Below, one piece after another: positions 10,473 to 21,600 of a stretch of DNA of 64,000 bases. Position 1 is the first letter of the stretch, and each line of letters begins with the position of its first letter. The position numbers and the translations under genes were made by a program. Below the pieces are notes generated by a model that did no database searches, was not told the origin of the DNA, and worked only from the letters and a program-made list of their open reading frames with translations. This DNA is from Cyclina sinensis (Eukaryota > Mollusca > Bivalvia > Venerida > Veneridae): NCBI GenBank assembly GCA_012932295.1, contig JAAONU010000006.1, positions 24,640,882 through 24,704,881 of the forward strand, given 5' to 3'.

Positions 10473-11351
10473 TTAGTCAAAATATCCACCCACACCAATA
10501 ACAATTGTCTCTCCTCCGTCACAATGTGGTCTTAAGGACAAACGGTACAAGTTTCCAGAGAATAGTAAGGTATCTCCACTCGTTACTCGAACTGAAATCG
10601 TTGAACATGTATTCTCACACTCTGGGGCAGGGGAAAGTCGTACCTCAACGGTCCCTTTCTGGACAAGCAAAATAACAAGCTGTGAATACGTTTCTATATC
10701 TTTAAACCTTCCACTTTCATAATCAGAGCAAATAAATGCCCAGTTGGTTCCTGTAAGCTGCACACTGTTGGCCAAGAAGGATGGGCGTGCATAAAACTGC
10801 CTGAAAGCTTTTGCTGATGTTTCCGCACAGTTCTCCCAGAGTGCGTAAAACGACCTGATCTTTCCACTAGAAATCATTTGTAACAAATGCCGATGTTCTC
10901 TAACCTTGGATTTTATGTTTGATTTGAACTGACATGGCTGGAACAATTCAAGTTTTCCGTTTGACAGAAATGATTCCACGAAGATCGCAATATCCATTCT
11001 AAAGCTACCAGTATCCGTGAGATTTCGGACAATAACTGGAATGTCTAGATGGAGATGATCTATAATTTCATTCGTCATTTCAGTATTCATATCATGAACT
11101 ATGGCGTTCTCACACAGTTCGCACTGTTCTACGTCAAATTCTTTTTTTAAGAAACTATTTTGTATAAGACATCGCCCGTCATAGAAGGATTTGTATTGAT
11201 TATCATCTAGCACAACCATGAATGATTTCTTCACGCCCCACACTAAAAACTTCTTTCCTTTTTCAGTATTATCTATACATACCATCACAAAAAAGATTGT
11301 CAAGACAATGCAAAGAAACTTCACAAACATTTTAAATCTTTTATCTTCCAT
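10473..11351 (-). CDS. Single-exon type II membrane protein with cupin/JmjC-like C-terminus
   Basis: Uninterrupted 292-residue frame. It starts MEDKRFKMFVKF and continues with one hydrophobic segment (about residues 8-27, FLCIVLTIFFVMVCID), a type II signal anchor, so the bulk would be lumenal or extracellular. A CELCE cysteine pair follows near residue 80. The motif DIPVIVRNLTD (about 105-115) resembles the opening strand of JmjC/cupin-8 domains. Near the end, the stretch with SGDTLLFSGNLYRLSLRPHC and VIGVGG resembles the closing strands of a double-stranded beta-helix. The usual HxD...H iron ligands are not evident, so enzymatic activity is doubtful. The frame stays open for 100 codons upstream (ATG at 11651). 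I prefer the ATG at 11351 because it puts the anchor at the N-terminus. Family assignment is tentative. Confidence 0.65.
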   Translation of the reverse strand: MEDKRFKMFVKFLCIVLTIFFVMVCIDNTEKGKKFLVWGVKKSFMVVLDDNQYKSFYDGRCLIQNSFLKKEFDVEQCELCENAIVHDMNTEMTNEIIDHLHLDIPVIVRNLTDTGSFRMDIAIFVESFLSNGKLELFQPCQFKSNIKSKVREHRHLLQMISSGKIRSFYALWENCAETSAKAFRQFYARPSFLANSVQLTGTNWAFICSDYESGRFKDIETYSQLVILLVQKGTVEVRLSPAPECENTCSTISVRVTSGDTLLFSGNLYRLSLRPHCDGGETIVIGVGGYFD

Positions 11352-12170
11352 ATTTGAAATATTATTCCATATTCTACAATTCGGACTGAAAGCCTTAGCA
11401 ACCAGCCTTCTGTCTATTTCTTCACTGGAGAATGAAGTGATCATCATTGACAAGAGGACGAATTCTATTAAGACGAGAAATTGGAAATCTTTGTTGCGAA
11501 TAATCGAGTCAGTTTGTGATAAAGGCTTATTACAGAAATAATAGCACTGTTCATAGTGATGAATGGACTTTATCTTCAGATTATTATCCGAGAGAATGAC
11601 TGGGTATATCATCTCTAACAAGGCATTGACAAAATTTGAGGAGAATGGCACATGGCCAGATTTACATAGTTTGCTTATTTCTTCTCACTGGATACCGGCA
11701 TTCGATCCAACCCGATACCTGCCATTTGTATTAGTTAAACAGAAACTGAGAAAATAACACCTACCTGATATTTTGAAGTGTTAAACACCTCTAACCTGAT
11801 ATAATATTTTAGCTACGCCAACAAGACGAAGTACATTGTCAGAGCCATCTGCAGGGTGTACAAAACACGGAAAAAAGAAGCAATATTTCCTTTTACCTCT
11901 TCAACCTTTATGTACTGAGCACTTAAAGAACTATATGATCAGAGGTGCGTCAAAAGCATGAGAAAAAAATTGTGGAAAAACCCTCCAACTAACTTGGACT
12001 CGTAGCGGTGAATTTCGTTTCCCATTCCCGCTTTCACAATATTTTTGACAGTCACTCATTTTTAAAACTTAGCTTGTCGGTTAGAGACAATTAACTCTCT
12101 CGGACTCCTCTTTTTAAACTTTATACATTTTTTTTATAAAAATAAAACTTTATCGTTGTGCAGAATATGG
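11352..12170. other. Upstream region of the cupin-like gene
   Basis: Bases 11352-11651 are an open continuation of the gene's frame and may be 5' leader or coding. Beyond that I see no exon or clear repeat. Confidence 0.4.
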
Positions 12171-12339
12171 TGTATCCAACCAACACAGACTTCCTGCAAG
12201 CATGCAAATCTTTCTGTGTCTAGAGGCTTCTGTTCGAATGTCCACAATGGATGACCATATCGTCCGTTCGAGCGCCAGTCCGTCACGTGAAAAGAAAAGA
12301 ATGAAAGAAAAAGTATCTCTTGGCCAAGGATTGCTCTTA

Positions 12340-12490
12340 ACATTTCATTGGTTACATATCGCGTGGCCAGGCAAAAGGTTATCGACGGGTGAACTATTCG
12401 TTTTTCTTTTATTTTTTCGTGGCCACGAGTTAACTTGTGTATTTCTTTCTTTTTCTTTTGTTATCGCGTGGCCACAAGATAATAAAAAGT
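12340..12490. repeat. 'CGTGGCCACGAG' dispersed repeat
   Basis: Three related words: 'atcgcgtggccaggcaaaag', 'cgtggccacgagttaac' and 'tcgcgtggccacaagataat'. They occur about 50 bases apart, separated by pyrimidine tracts. I know such cgtggccacga arrays as a dispersed bivalve repeat. The palindromic core makes plus-strand frames open by chance. Confidence 0.55.
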
Positions 12491-12599
12491 CCCTCACGTC
12501 CGCTCTGTTTTTCCGTGCATGTCGGTCAGCAAAATATGAGCCTTTGAGCGCGACAAAATACGTATTTTTGAAAGACTATGAAATAAACAAACAAGTATA

Positions 12600-14690
12600 G
12601 TTCTTTTTATTTAATTGGTCATTGAAGCAAATTTATAAATAGTTCGATAAAAAATGAAACAAATACATCGCATAAGAACTTTACATATGAAATTTAGTAA
12701 CAAAAAATCACAGATAAAATTTTCTTCAAAAATTAAGTATTGGTAATACAAGACTACAAACAAGATATATTTACACATTTTATGTGCATAATACGTAATA
12801 TACATAAATTTGTTGTGTGTATAATACCATATGCCAAATAAAGGTTTGAAAACAATTGGGGGAAAATCGGCACGGAAAGAAAACACTTTTGAAAAAAATA
12901 ATTTCCTTCAATACTATCTTAGGTATGCCACAGACAAATTGTAACCTATAGATATAATTAAGGAATAATATTGCTTTCTTTGCATTTGCGACAAATTTAA
13001 CAAACAGGGCCTTTTTGTTTTGTGAAAGTTAAGGGGAAAGAGCGATGGTATTCAAACGGACCAAGAGAAGAAGAACATAACGGACATTATGTATTCGGGA
13101 ATTCAAAAATTGTACTTATATTACCAATACTTAAACTACAAAGATGACAGTTAGGGTAAAGAAATAAAACATTTTAGAACTGTATGTTCACAGATTTATT
13201 AAACAAATAGGCTTAATTTTACGAAACATGAACAAACATTCACACGTAACTTTTGTCAAGTTTTCTTTACCAAAATGCCAAAAGAATACGGTATTACTGA
13301 TTTAAACGTTATTTAACTGTTTATCAATTTGAATTGTTTTAACGTTTTTTCCTCAAACTGGTGTTGCATGCTATTTAACTTATTTCCGGAGAATGTGTTC
13401 ACGGATTACGCTTAAAAAATGTCTTTTTTCAAACCTTTAGTTCCGAGTATCAACTACAGGCAAACGGAAAGTTTGAAGATGTAAGGCTTCAACTGTAAAC
13501 AAACAGCTCTAGAATGCGTTGATAACAAAGAGTGCGCATATACACCTGTGTGATACATGAAAAATGACTATACTCATGACAATGTATGTATTAAATAGAT
13601 TAAAATCACACGCATATTGCAAATATATGTCAGAACAGTGCATTTATTGCCTCAGAGCGTTCTTCTACTGTTGAACGCACGCACACATACACAGACAAAA
13701 ACGTCCATTTTTCTTAGTTACCAGTTCCTCTTCCTGGATTTTTTCTAGATAAACTTAAAATATAGAACGTAGCATATTTATACCTGTTTTCTTGTCACGT
13801 GATGGCATACTCAGTCAATGACACATGTATTCCCGTTTCTGCAATCGTTTTAGTTTAATTTTATTAGGAAGTTTCAAATGAGATAAGTCTCCAGATAAAC
13901 CTATCTAAATAGATAATGATCGAAATTTTTTTGTCAGATAAAAATATTGTGTCATCTTACTGTGCAGAAACAATATTATCCGACTCTGAAGCTGAAAAAA
14001 ACAAAATTGTTTACAGAGTGCTTTTTCGAAGAAAAATAGGAGAATATTCAGACTGGCTTCATAGAAAAAAAAATGGACCTCAACTAGGCTAAAACAAAAA
14101 CAAATTACTAAGTAGTAAAGTAAGAATCATGCACACTAGGAACATGTTCCGTCCATATCGATTAAAATGACGCTGTTTTAAATATACCTTTTACACAAAC
14201 AAAGTTACATAAACAGTGAACCTCAAACAATTTGGTCCTGTCCAACAAATAAGAAAGTCTTCATTGGAATGTGGTAATAACAAAGAGAAATGTAAATATA
14301 CTACACAAATACTGACAGTTTCAGATTAACATTTCTTATTGAGGGCGGTACAATATAGATCAAAATCACATCTTCCATGAATAACACTCAAGTAGTTTCG
14401 TACCGACAGATTCTGTTTTTTCTGTAACTTTGGTATTAAGAAGATTTAAACTCTGAATTTTACATTCCTATTAATTCGCTGGTACCATAAACGTTAATTT
14501 TCAAAATATATTACATATAATTCAGTAACTTTTTTTAGTTTACGGTCGTCGCAGATTCATTTTTTAAAATTTCATCACATTGATCACACCGTCTTTGACA
14601 ATATCCTATCAGCTTTTAAAGTTCCGATATTTAAAAGGTACATTATCAGAGCTTCCAATATAATCTTACAAGATTTTACACTCTAGATGC
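12600..14690. other. Non-coding stretch between loci
   Basis: No exon with splice signals and no RNA gene was recognised. The sequence is uniformly AT-rich. It may include the distal 3' end of the Cav2 transcript, but I cannot place its polyadenylation site. Confidence 0.4.
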
Positions 14691-14697
14691 TAAAACA

Positions 14698-15025
14698 ATT
14701 CAGTATCCTATTCGTTTAAACATTCTAAATGTATAAAAAATCAGTATCCTATTCGTTTAAACATTTCAAATGTAAAAAAATCAGTATCCTTTCCATCTGA
14801 ACACTTCAAATGTTTAAAAAATCAGTATCATATCCGTTTAATTATTTCAAATGTATAACAAAATCAGTATCCTATCCGTCTAAACACTTCAAATGTATAT
14901 AGAAAATCAGAGTCCTGTCCGTTTAAACGTTTCAAATTAAAAAAAAAATACAGTATCCTAACCGTTCAAACATTTCAAAAGTACAAACAGAATTAGTATC
15001 CTATACGTTTATTAGATTTCAGATG
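14698..15025. repeat. ~42-bp minisatellite
   Basis: About eight degenerate copies of 'cagtatcctattcgtttaaa' followed by 'catttcaaatgtataaaaaa', at a spacing of 40-46 bp. It lies roughly 2.6-2.9 kb beyond the Cav2 stop codon on the transcript strand, so it may be transcribed if the 3'UTR is long. Confidence 0.85.
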
Positions 15026-16381
15026 TTTCAAAATGTCAACAACAGAAAATGGGGAAATAAAAGACGAACAAAGCTCGATAAAAATCTACAATACTTTTTA
15101 ACATTTTAAGCACTGTTCACTGAGGATGCATACACAATGATAAACATCACATTTATTGAAGTAACCTTGTTAAATGTAAAATAATAAAACATATATCCGA
15201 TGTTTACTGTCTTGTGAACTTATATTAATTATATATATCATGTATGAAGATGAACAATCATACATTAACTATGCAAATAACGCTTTTATTTCCATACAAC
15301 TCATTCATGATATTTACAAATATGGAAAACATAAAAATGTGCATGAAACATTCGTGTTAGCCACATCACTCTAATATCATCATGGACAATGTCATGGCTA
15401 AACAGAATATAGTTAGTAGCAGGTAGAATTGTAATAATCATCGTAAGAATACCCCATCTTTCAAATAATTCAAAGAAACGTCTGCCAGAAGATGTTTCTT
15501 AACTTGTCATTTTTGTTCTATTATTCTAAAATTAAATACAAGTCAAAACATATTTTTAGTTTCCTAATATGAATCTGAAAGACCTCGTAGACGTGATGGT
15601 AGTGTTAAAAGCCATCAACTGAAATCTTCCATTTTGTTAGCATTATTACTAAGCACGTTTGCTATAGAAACCACACTGACATAACACATTTTCGTATCTG
15701 CTTTATAGAAAGAATGTCCACAGATTTCAGAGTTCAAACAATGGATTCAAATTAGAAATACACAAAAGCGGTGTTGTTTAAACAATGAATGTCCAACGCA
15801 CAACCGATATTTTCTAACAAATGAATGCCCATCAATTTGTACCGAAATATACATGAAACTGGCACTAAAACATGTCAGTTTAACTACATCCGCTAGCGTA
15901 CTAAGTCTATTTATAGCGCATTTATTTCGGCGCGATTCGGTGAACATCGTTAGTTGTTTAGGTTTGTGACTCTCCCTACAAAATAGAAATAGACAACTTA
16001 ACGGCATTATTTAGTCCAGGAAACACTGAAATAACAAACGTGTATCGGATGAACAAAGCGTTTCCCAAGATAAAAGGTAACCCGTAAAGCTATCATTTTT
16101 TCATATATTTTCACATATGTCTTATAAAAAAAATTGAAAAGTAAAGAAAAGGTCCGAGGGTTTAATAGTTTTATTAACTGGCAGTGATTATTGATTGGTA
16201 GCTGGACCTAATATTAAAAGGATCTTAGTAGATAATCTGTCCACAGTCCGACACTGGTAAAGAAAATCTTTTGATTCAGTTAAATGACATTTTATTTTCT
16301 GGCCCAAAACTACACAGTGCCTGCTTTACAATATCGCAACAAAACAGATTCATGGCATTGACCTGTGACTGGTAAATCTAA

Positions 16382-16450
16382 CATGCCTTTTATAAATCAA
16401 CCAATCAGACACAATCTAACACGCCTTCTATAAATCAACCAATCAGAAAC
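16382..16450. repeat. Short direct duplication carrying CCAAT words
   Basis: Two adjacent copies, about 36 bp each, of 'tataaatcaaccaatcag' followed by 'acacaat' or 'aaacaat'. Each contains an AACCAATCAG word. Confidence 0.7.
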
Positions 16451-17325
16451 AATTGTACGAAAAAGAAATGAAAAATCAACAACAACGACATTTTTATCTA
16501 CAATAGGTTTTAACTCAAACGTTTTTATATCTTGTTTAAAATTTCCTATTTTACACTTTTTATTGAGTCAACATTACATAAAATTTGAACGATATAAATA
16601 TTAAGAAGAAAAACTCTAACAATCAAAACACAAACAAAACATATAACAACACATCACGCGAGAGTGAACGAGAGTTAAAAACTAACACTGAATGAGGTCG
16701 CAATAGAATACTGCCTTATTACATAACGAAATAAAGAAAAAGTTCTAAAAGACACAAATATACTTTCTGGAATAAAGTCAAGTATAACACTAGAACACTA
16801 CATGTATTATTTCTTATTTAACTTATTGCCTCTATCAAAAGATAGATATTTCTTGTCTGAGACCATTTACTTGCCTTACAGAAAGTGTATAGAAACAAAT
16901 TTAAATCGTGATTAAAACTAACAATTTTTCTTGACTTTTTTATTTAACTCATACAGACGGATGGACAACGGTTGCCATATGTCAGGTAAGAACAGCCAAA
17001 ACGACACAGGGCGAAAATAGCAGTACGTAAATAATTTAATAATGATAAATTTTGACAAAACCAACACAATTTGAATGTTTCGAAATGTGTAGGTAATCAT
17101 ATCACTTTGATTTAAACAATATACATAAAAACCTTAACATTTTAGTTTAAAACATTTTGACAAAAAGATAAAGTTCTCCTTATTCATGAAAAAATTGATC
17201 TGTAACAAAAATGCCTTTATATATTTTCTTTAACCGAATCTCTAGTAATGAATGTATATAGTGACATTATTGTAATTTTATCATTTTTCGAGAACTTGAA
17301 GCTCCATCCAGCAGTAAGGTCAAGC

Positions 17326-17364
17326 AGAGACATAGATAACTATTATTATGTTATCTAAGTCTCT
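17326..17364. other. 15-bp-stem hairpin in Cav2 3'UTR
   Basis: AGAGACATAGATAAC (17326-17340) pairs with GTTATCTAAGTCTCT (17350-17364) with a single mismatch, around the 9-base loop tattattat. It starts about 280 bases after the stop codon on the transcript strand. It could be a regulatory RNA structure or a small MITE relic. Confidence 0.6.
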
Positions 17365-17641
17365 GGGTCAAGGTTACTTTTGTAACGTGTGCTAATGTCA
17401 TCAATAATCCTAAAATATTTAACATATACCCGAAGCGTAACTAAAAGAGGAAACGAAATCTTATGATCAAACAAATAAAATATGTTACAAGTTTGAGCAA
17501 AGCTTGAAACACGATTATTAGCTTTGTAAACTACAGGTACCGAATAGTAAATGCTGTGCTAATAATCTGGCAGTACATTTACACTTTCTTTTCCAATAAA
17601 TCAAAACATTAATATCTTCTTTTATAAGTCGTTTAGTTTGT

Positions 17642-18681
17642 TCAACACCAATCTTCATCATCATCGTCATCTGACTCGTTAGTCAAAGGAACATTACTGT
17701 CACTTCTTAGTTCTAATTTCTCCTGTTTTCTTCCACCATTCTTTTTTAAGCCATTAGGAACAGTACGCTGTTGCCTAGGTGATCGTGATGCATGACCTTG
17801 ATTATTATGAACATTGTTTGTATGCATACGTTCACGTGGTTTTTCCCCACGACCATGACCAGACATGGCCCCGTGATTTGGTTCATCAAAGTTTCTACTG
17901 GGCACATGTCTAGGTTCATCTCTTTGTCTAACTGGAACATGTTTAGTTCTTTCACTTTCACGTGATCTGTTCATTTCAGGAGAGTGATGTAGAACACGGT
18001 CATTGTCATTCGGTGGCACATTTGGTCGCCTACTATAATGCCCCGGAAGTGACCTGGTTTGACCAGGTCTTTCCCGGGGATCACTAATTTTATTTAAATT
18101 GTTTCTTTCAGTTGGACTGTATGGTTCAGGACGACCAAGTTTTCCTGGAGGAGGAATATTATGCGGGACAGGGGCTATGTTTAGTTTAGGTTTTCTTGTG
18201 GGTGAAGTATTTAATCTCGGAAAGTTTATGCTTCCTGGACTTCTGGAAGGCTGTCGGATGGTTGGGGAAGGCATTACACGCGGCATGTTTTCTTTGAGCT
18301 TTGGTTGAGCAAGATTCAGCGTTGAAGGCTTCGTGGGCTGTACAGGAGCTATCGGTAGCTTCCGCGCCGAACGCTTTGGTGGTGTATTTACTGGGCTGCT
18401 CACCGGAGAAGGACTCCGAGAGCGGTCAGTTAGATTCGAGCCTCCATAGTATTCATTCATAGGTGTAGAAGATGGCGTGGGGTTGGGCGATGGTGACCTA
18501 GATCTCGTTTCTAAAGATGTAGAGCGATACATTTCAGATCTTACACGTGGCTGAGGACTCGGAAGTGGAGAACCCATGACATGTGGCTGAGTCATCAACG
18601 GCGGACGTTGTTTCAGGCGCGGCCTACTGCGCAACTGTGGAGAGTTTGGAATACTTATGCTGTCTTCATGCCGAGCAGGAA
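17642..18681 (-). CDS. Cav2: Cav2 last coding exon: C-terminal tail with RIM-BP and PDZ ligands
   Basis: Acceptor at 18682-18683 after ttttcattcta; it enters in phase 1 and ends TGA at 17642-17644. It encodes about 345 residues rich in Pro, Arg, Ser and Asn, and is predicted to be disordered. RKLPIAP matches the R-x-L-P-x-x-P site bound by RIM-binding-protein SH3 domains. The end DDDDDEDWC is the DxWC-type PDZ ligand of Cav2 channels (RIM/Mint). Several SP/TP repeats (SRSPSP and [12 protein letters not shown]) are likely phosphorylation sites. Confidence 0.93.
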
Positions 18682-21600
18682 CTTAGAATGAAAAAGAAAC
18701 GTGAAATCTTACAGTATATCACAAAAAATATTAACTTAATGCTGTTGCTTAAAGTTTATTTCACTTTTTTCCGTTCAGTTAAGGATAAGCAGACTGACGC
18801 CATATAATGCCCCTGTAAAATATACAGTTAGAATGTACACATTCATCCGATAGCTGGTTATTTAGCTTAATTAAATCATGTCCAAGTCTAGCTAGAATTT
18901 GGCAAACGGCAAAAAAAGAAAAATAGTATCCAAAGTAGGCTTTTAAAAAAATACATTAAATATGAATAGAAATAAAACATATCTGTTTTCATTTATGAGA
19001 CTGATTAATATTCATAGATATTCAAAATTATAGTTAGCGGTACAACTGTTTTGTAGTCAGTAATTTGTACTGATAAAATCATTTTGATAATGAATCACAT
19101 CTCTGCACAATTGTTATTTGTTTTGATCATTAGGCTGCAATAATTTGACAGTTTACGATTATCGACTGGCATCTTCACATATTTGCCTGCACTGTGTTGG
19201 CGTGATAAAGTCTTGCTGCACTGCTATAATACAGTTACTGTGCATTTCATTTGCGAAACATACAAATGCTAATCCATTATGAGATCGTATAACAAAGTTT
19301 GGTACAAAACATGTTAGCATATACGCTCCAGTGATTCATTATATCTTTACCTTTATGTTTCCTCCTATCCTGTTCGGCAATTTCGTGAGCTTGCTCACAG
19401 ATATTTGCTACAGCAGATGCAAAGCCAACATCTGTCATATTCCGCCTTGGTGATGTAGATCTTCGGAAAGGGCCAGGAGAGGTTGCTGGGGACTCAAAGG
19501 GACTCCGATGATTCAACATAGGAGATCTTGGGCTCACAGGGGTAGCAGGTAAAGAGGGAGTTTGATGACCGAGATGACTGGCTTCAGACGGTGGTCTTGG
19601 AAGACCGTGTCCGGCATGCTCTGGGCGTAAGCCATGAGAAAAGTCGTGTCTGTCCAAGGACTGAAACACATTGGAAATGATTACAAACAAATGTTAGTAT
19701 ATAACTAAAGGCTGTACGTTCTTCATTCGAAGGGAAGTTACTCATAACAGTAGGAACATATGGTATTAACAAAAGTCTATTTTTTTTTCTAAAATCAACT
19801 GATGATCTTTATTCTAACTTTTATAATTTTTGCTGACTACATTACATTACCTATCATGTGGCACTTACCATCGACAGAAGATATGCACTTGAATATTGCA
19901 AATTATTGAAAAATGTACAGAACCGCTTTTCTCAGGCAATTAAAGACATATTTAAGAACAAAATCTAATGAACGTATTTACAGATCTACGTCTTTTTTCT
20001 GTTGGAACGATTATTACCTCAAATCTGCTTCAAAACAAATATTCAGATCCAGTCTGCTTTAAAATGACATTCTTCTCGAAAATTCTTACGAGATAATTAA
20101 TCCGAAACATAATGAATGTACCGTAGTTTCTTTAATGTCAACAATATTTGGTGAAAAAAATAAGTAGATATTAAAGAATGTTTGGACTACATGGAACTAA
20201 TTTTTCACCCACTACACAAATATTTTGATCCAATATTTTTATCTAGGTATAATAAAAACCATACTATCAAACAAAAGTACTATTCCACCTTTCCCTAAAA
20301 CTACCATCACCACTGCCATTATTGTTTCTCCAAACTGATTTATCATTCATAAGTTAAAATGTAAGATTATTCTATTTCTTATATTAGAAAAAGACTTAGA
20401 TTTCTTTTTAATTTTGTTCTTCCCTTATACTAGTACAGAAATATATTTCACTCCATATAAAATTATTTACAAAATATATGCTTTAGTTACGACAAAGTCC
20501 ATATGTCTGTGGTTGTTTAATGTATAAGGTAACAGATTAATCTCAAAACTAAAAAGAAATAGGACAGGTCCATCACCAGTGTAACAAAATGACACTACAT
20601 ATGAGTATTTGAGAACTAAACCTAGCATTTTCCTTCCCCAAGACATTTATATATAGTGCCACTAACACTGCATGAGGCTTACAATCTGTCCTCAATTATG
20701 ATAAAAGTTTTGAAAGTGTTATAATCAGAATTTATCTGCCCAAATCTGAAATTTGCCGACTGACTCTTCCGTGAAGGTTTTCAGGTTTTCTTTTTTTTCA
20801 ACAGTGAAAATTAATTTTCAACATACGTAAATTAAACATGAGATGATCCAGGTCATCATGTGCCATATTCTCTTCAAATCTGGTATATTAATCCTTTACA
20901 AACAACTCTTAATCTTTGGTGACTTTAATTGCTTACAATATATTCCTTTATCACAACAGCCTTCTTAAATGCAATTGTATGTTTCATGCAGGGTTTCCAG
21001 TATGTCCTATTTATGATACAAATGCCCACCAAACCCAGACATTTCACCTGGTAATGTTCAGAAATAACGTAGACTCCAGATGATCTACTATCGGCAATAC
21101 TCTCATCTTCATTTGAGAATGAGTCATTTGTATAACCGTATATTCCACCATAATGTTTGTAGTGTGCCTAACAGACATTGAATAAATAATCAAAAAAGTT
21201 GTTTTAAAGAGAACAATAACAAAACAATCATGATATCATCTACCTCTGCTCCCTCTCCTACCCTCAGTCTCTTTTGTTACAAGGGCAACCGTTTGAACAA
21301 CTCAAAGCAACTGCTGTGATAAGATCATGTACATGTATTTCAACGCAATTTAAAACTGCTGGTGTGCTTTTCTTTGTACAGATTTATGTTCTTGTTATCT
21401 CAGTGATGTTTTATTTACATGTAGAATCAGGATCAAATCTTTTCTTAAAGTTCGAGTTATGTTTTTCTGACAAATGACTTTTTTTAAATGCGCGCTGCAT
21501 CTTGTTGAGGCAAATAACCTGTTAATGTACAATCAGGATATTTAATATTCTCAACTTCTGTAAAAACAATTCTCATTTTTTTTCACTATTTTTCCTCAAG

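Larger units (their letters stand above)
15026..17641 (-). other. Probable Cav2 3'UTR and downstream region
   Basis: This follows the Cav2 stop codon on the minus strand. No competing gene is visible. It contains a strong hairpin (17326-17364), a duplicated 'aaatcaaccaatcag' block (16382-16450) and AT-rich sequence with several candidate AATAAA words. The 3' end cannot be fixed from sequence alone. Confidence 0.45.

Noticed and set aside
11218..11541. 107-codon plus-strand frame
   Set aside because: Antisense to the cupin-like gene and its open upstream extension.
11352..11651. N-terminal extension of the cupin-like protein to the ATG at 11651
   Set aside because: It would bury the signal anchor about 110 residues inside the protein; kept as a possibility but not chosen.
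12202..12600. 132-codon plus-strand frame
   Set aside because: It crosses the 'cgtggccacgag' repeat and pyrimidine tracts; composition is repeat-like and no splice or promoter evidence supports it.
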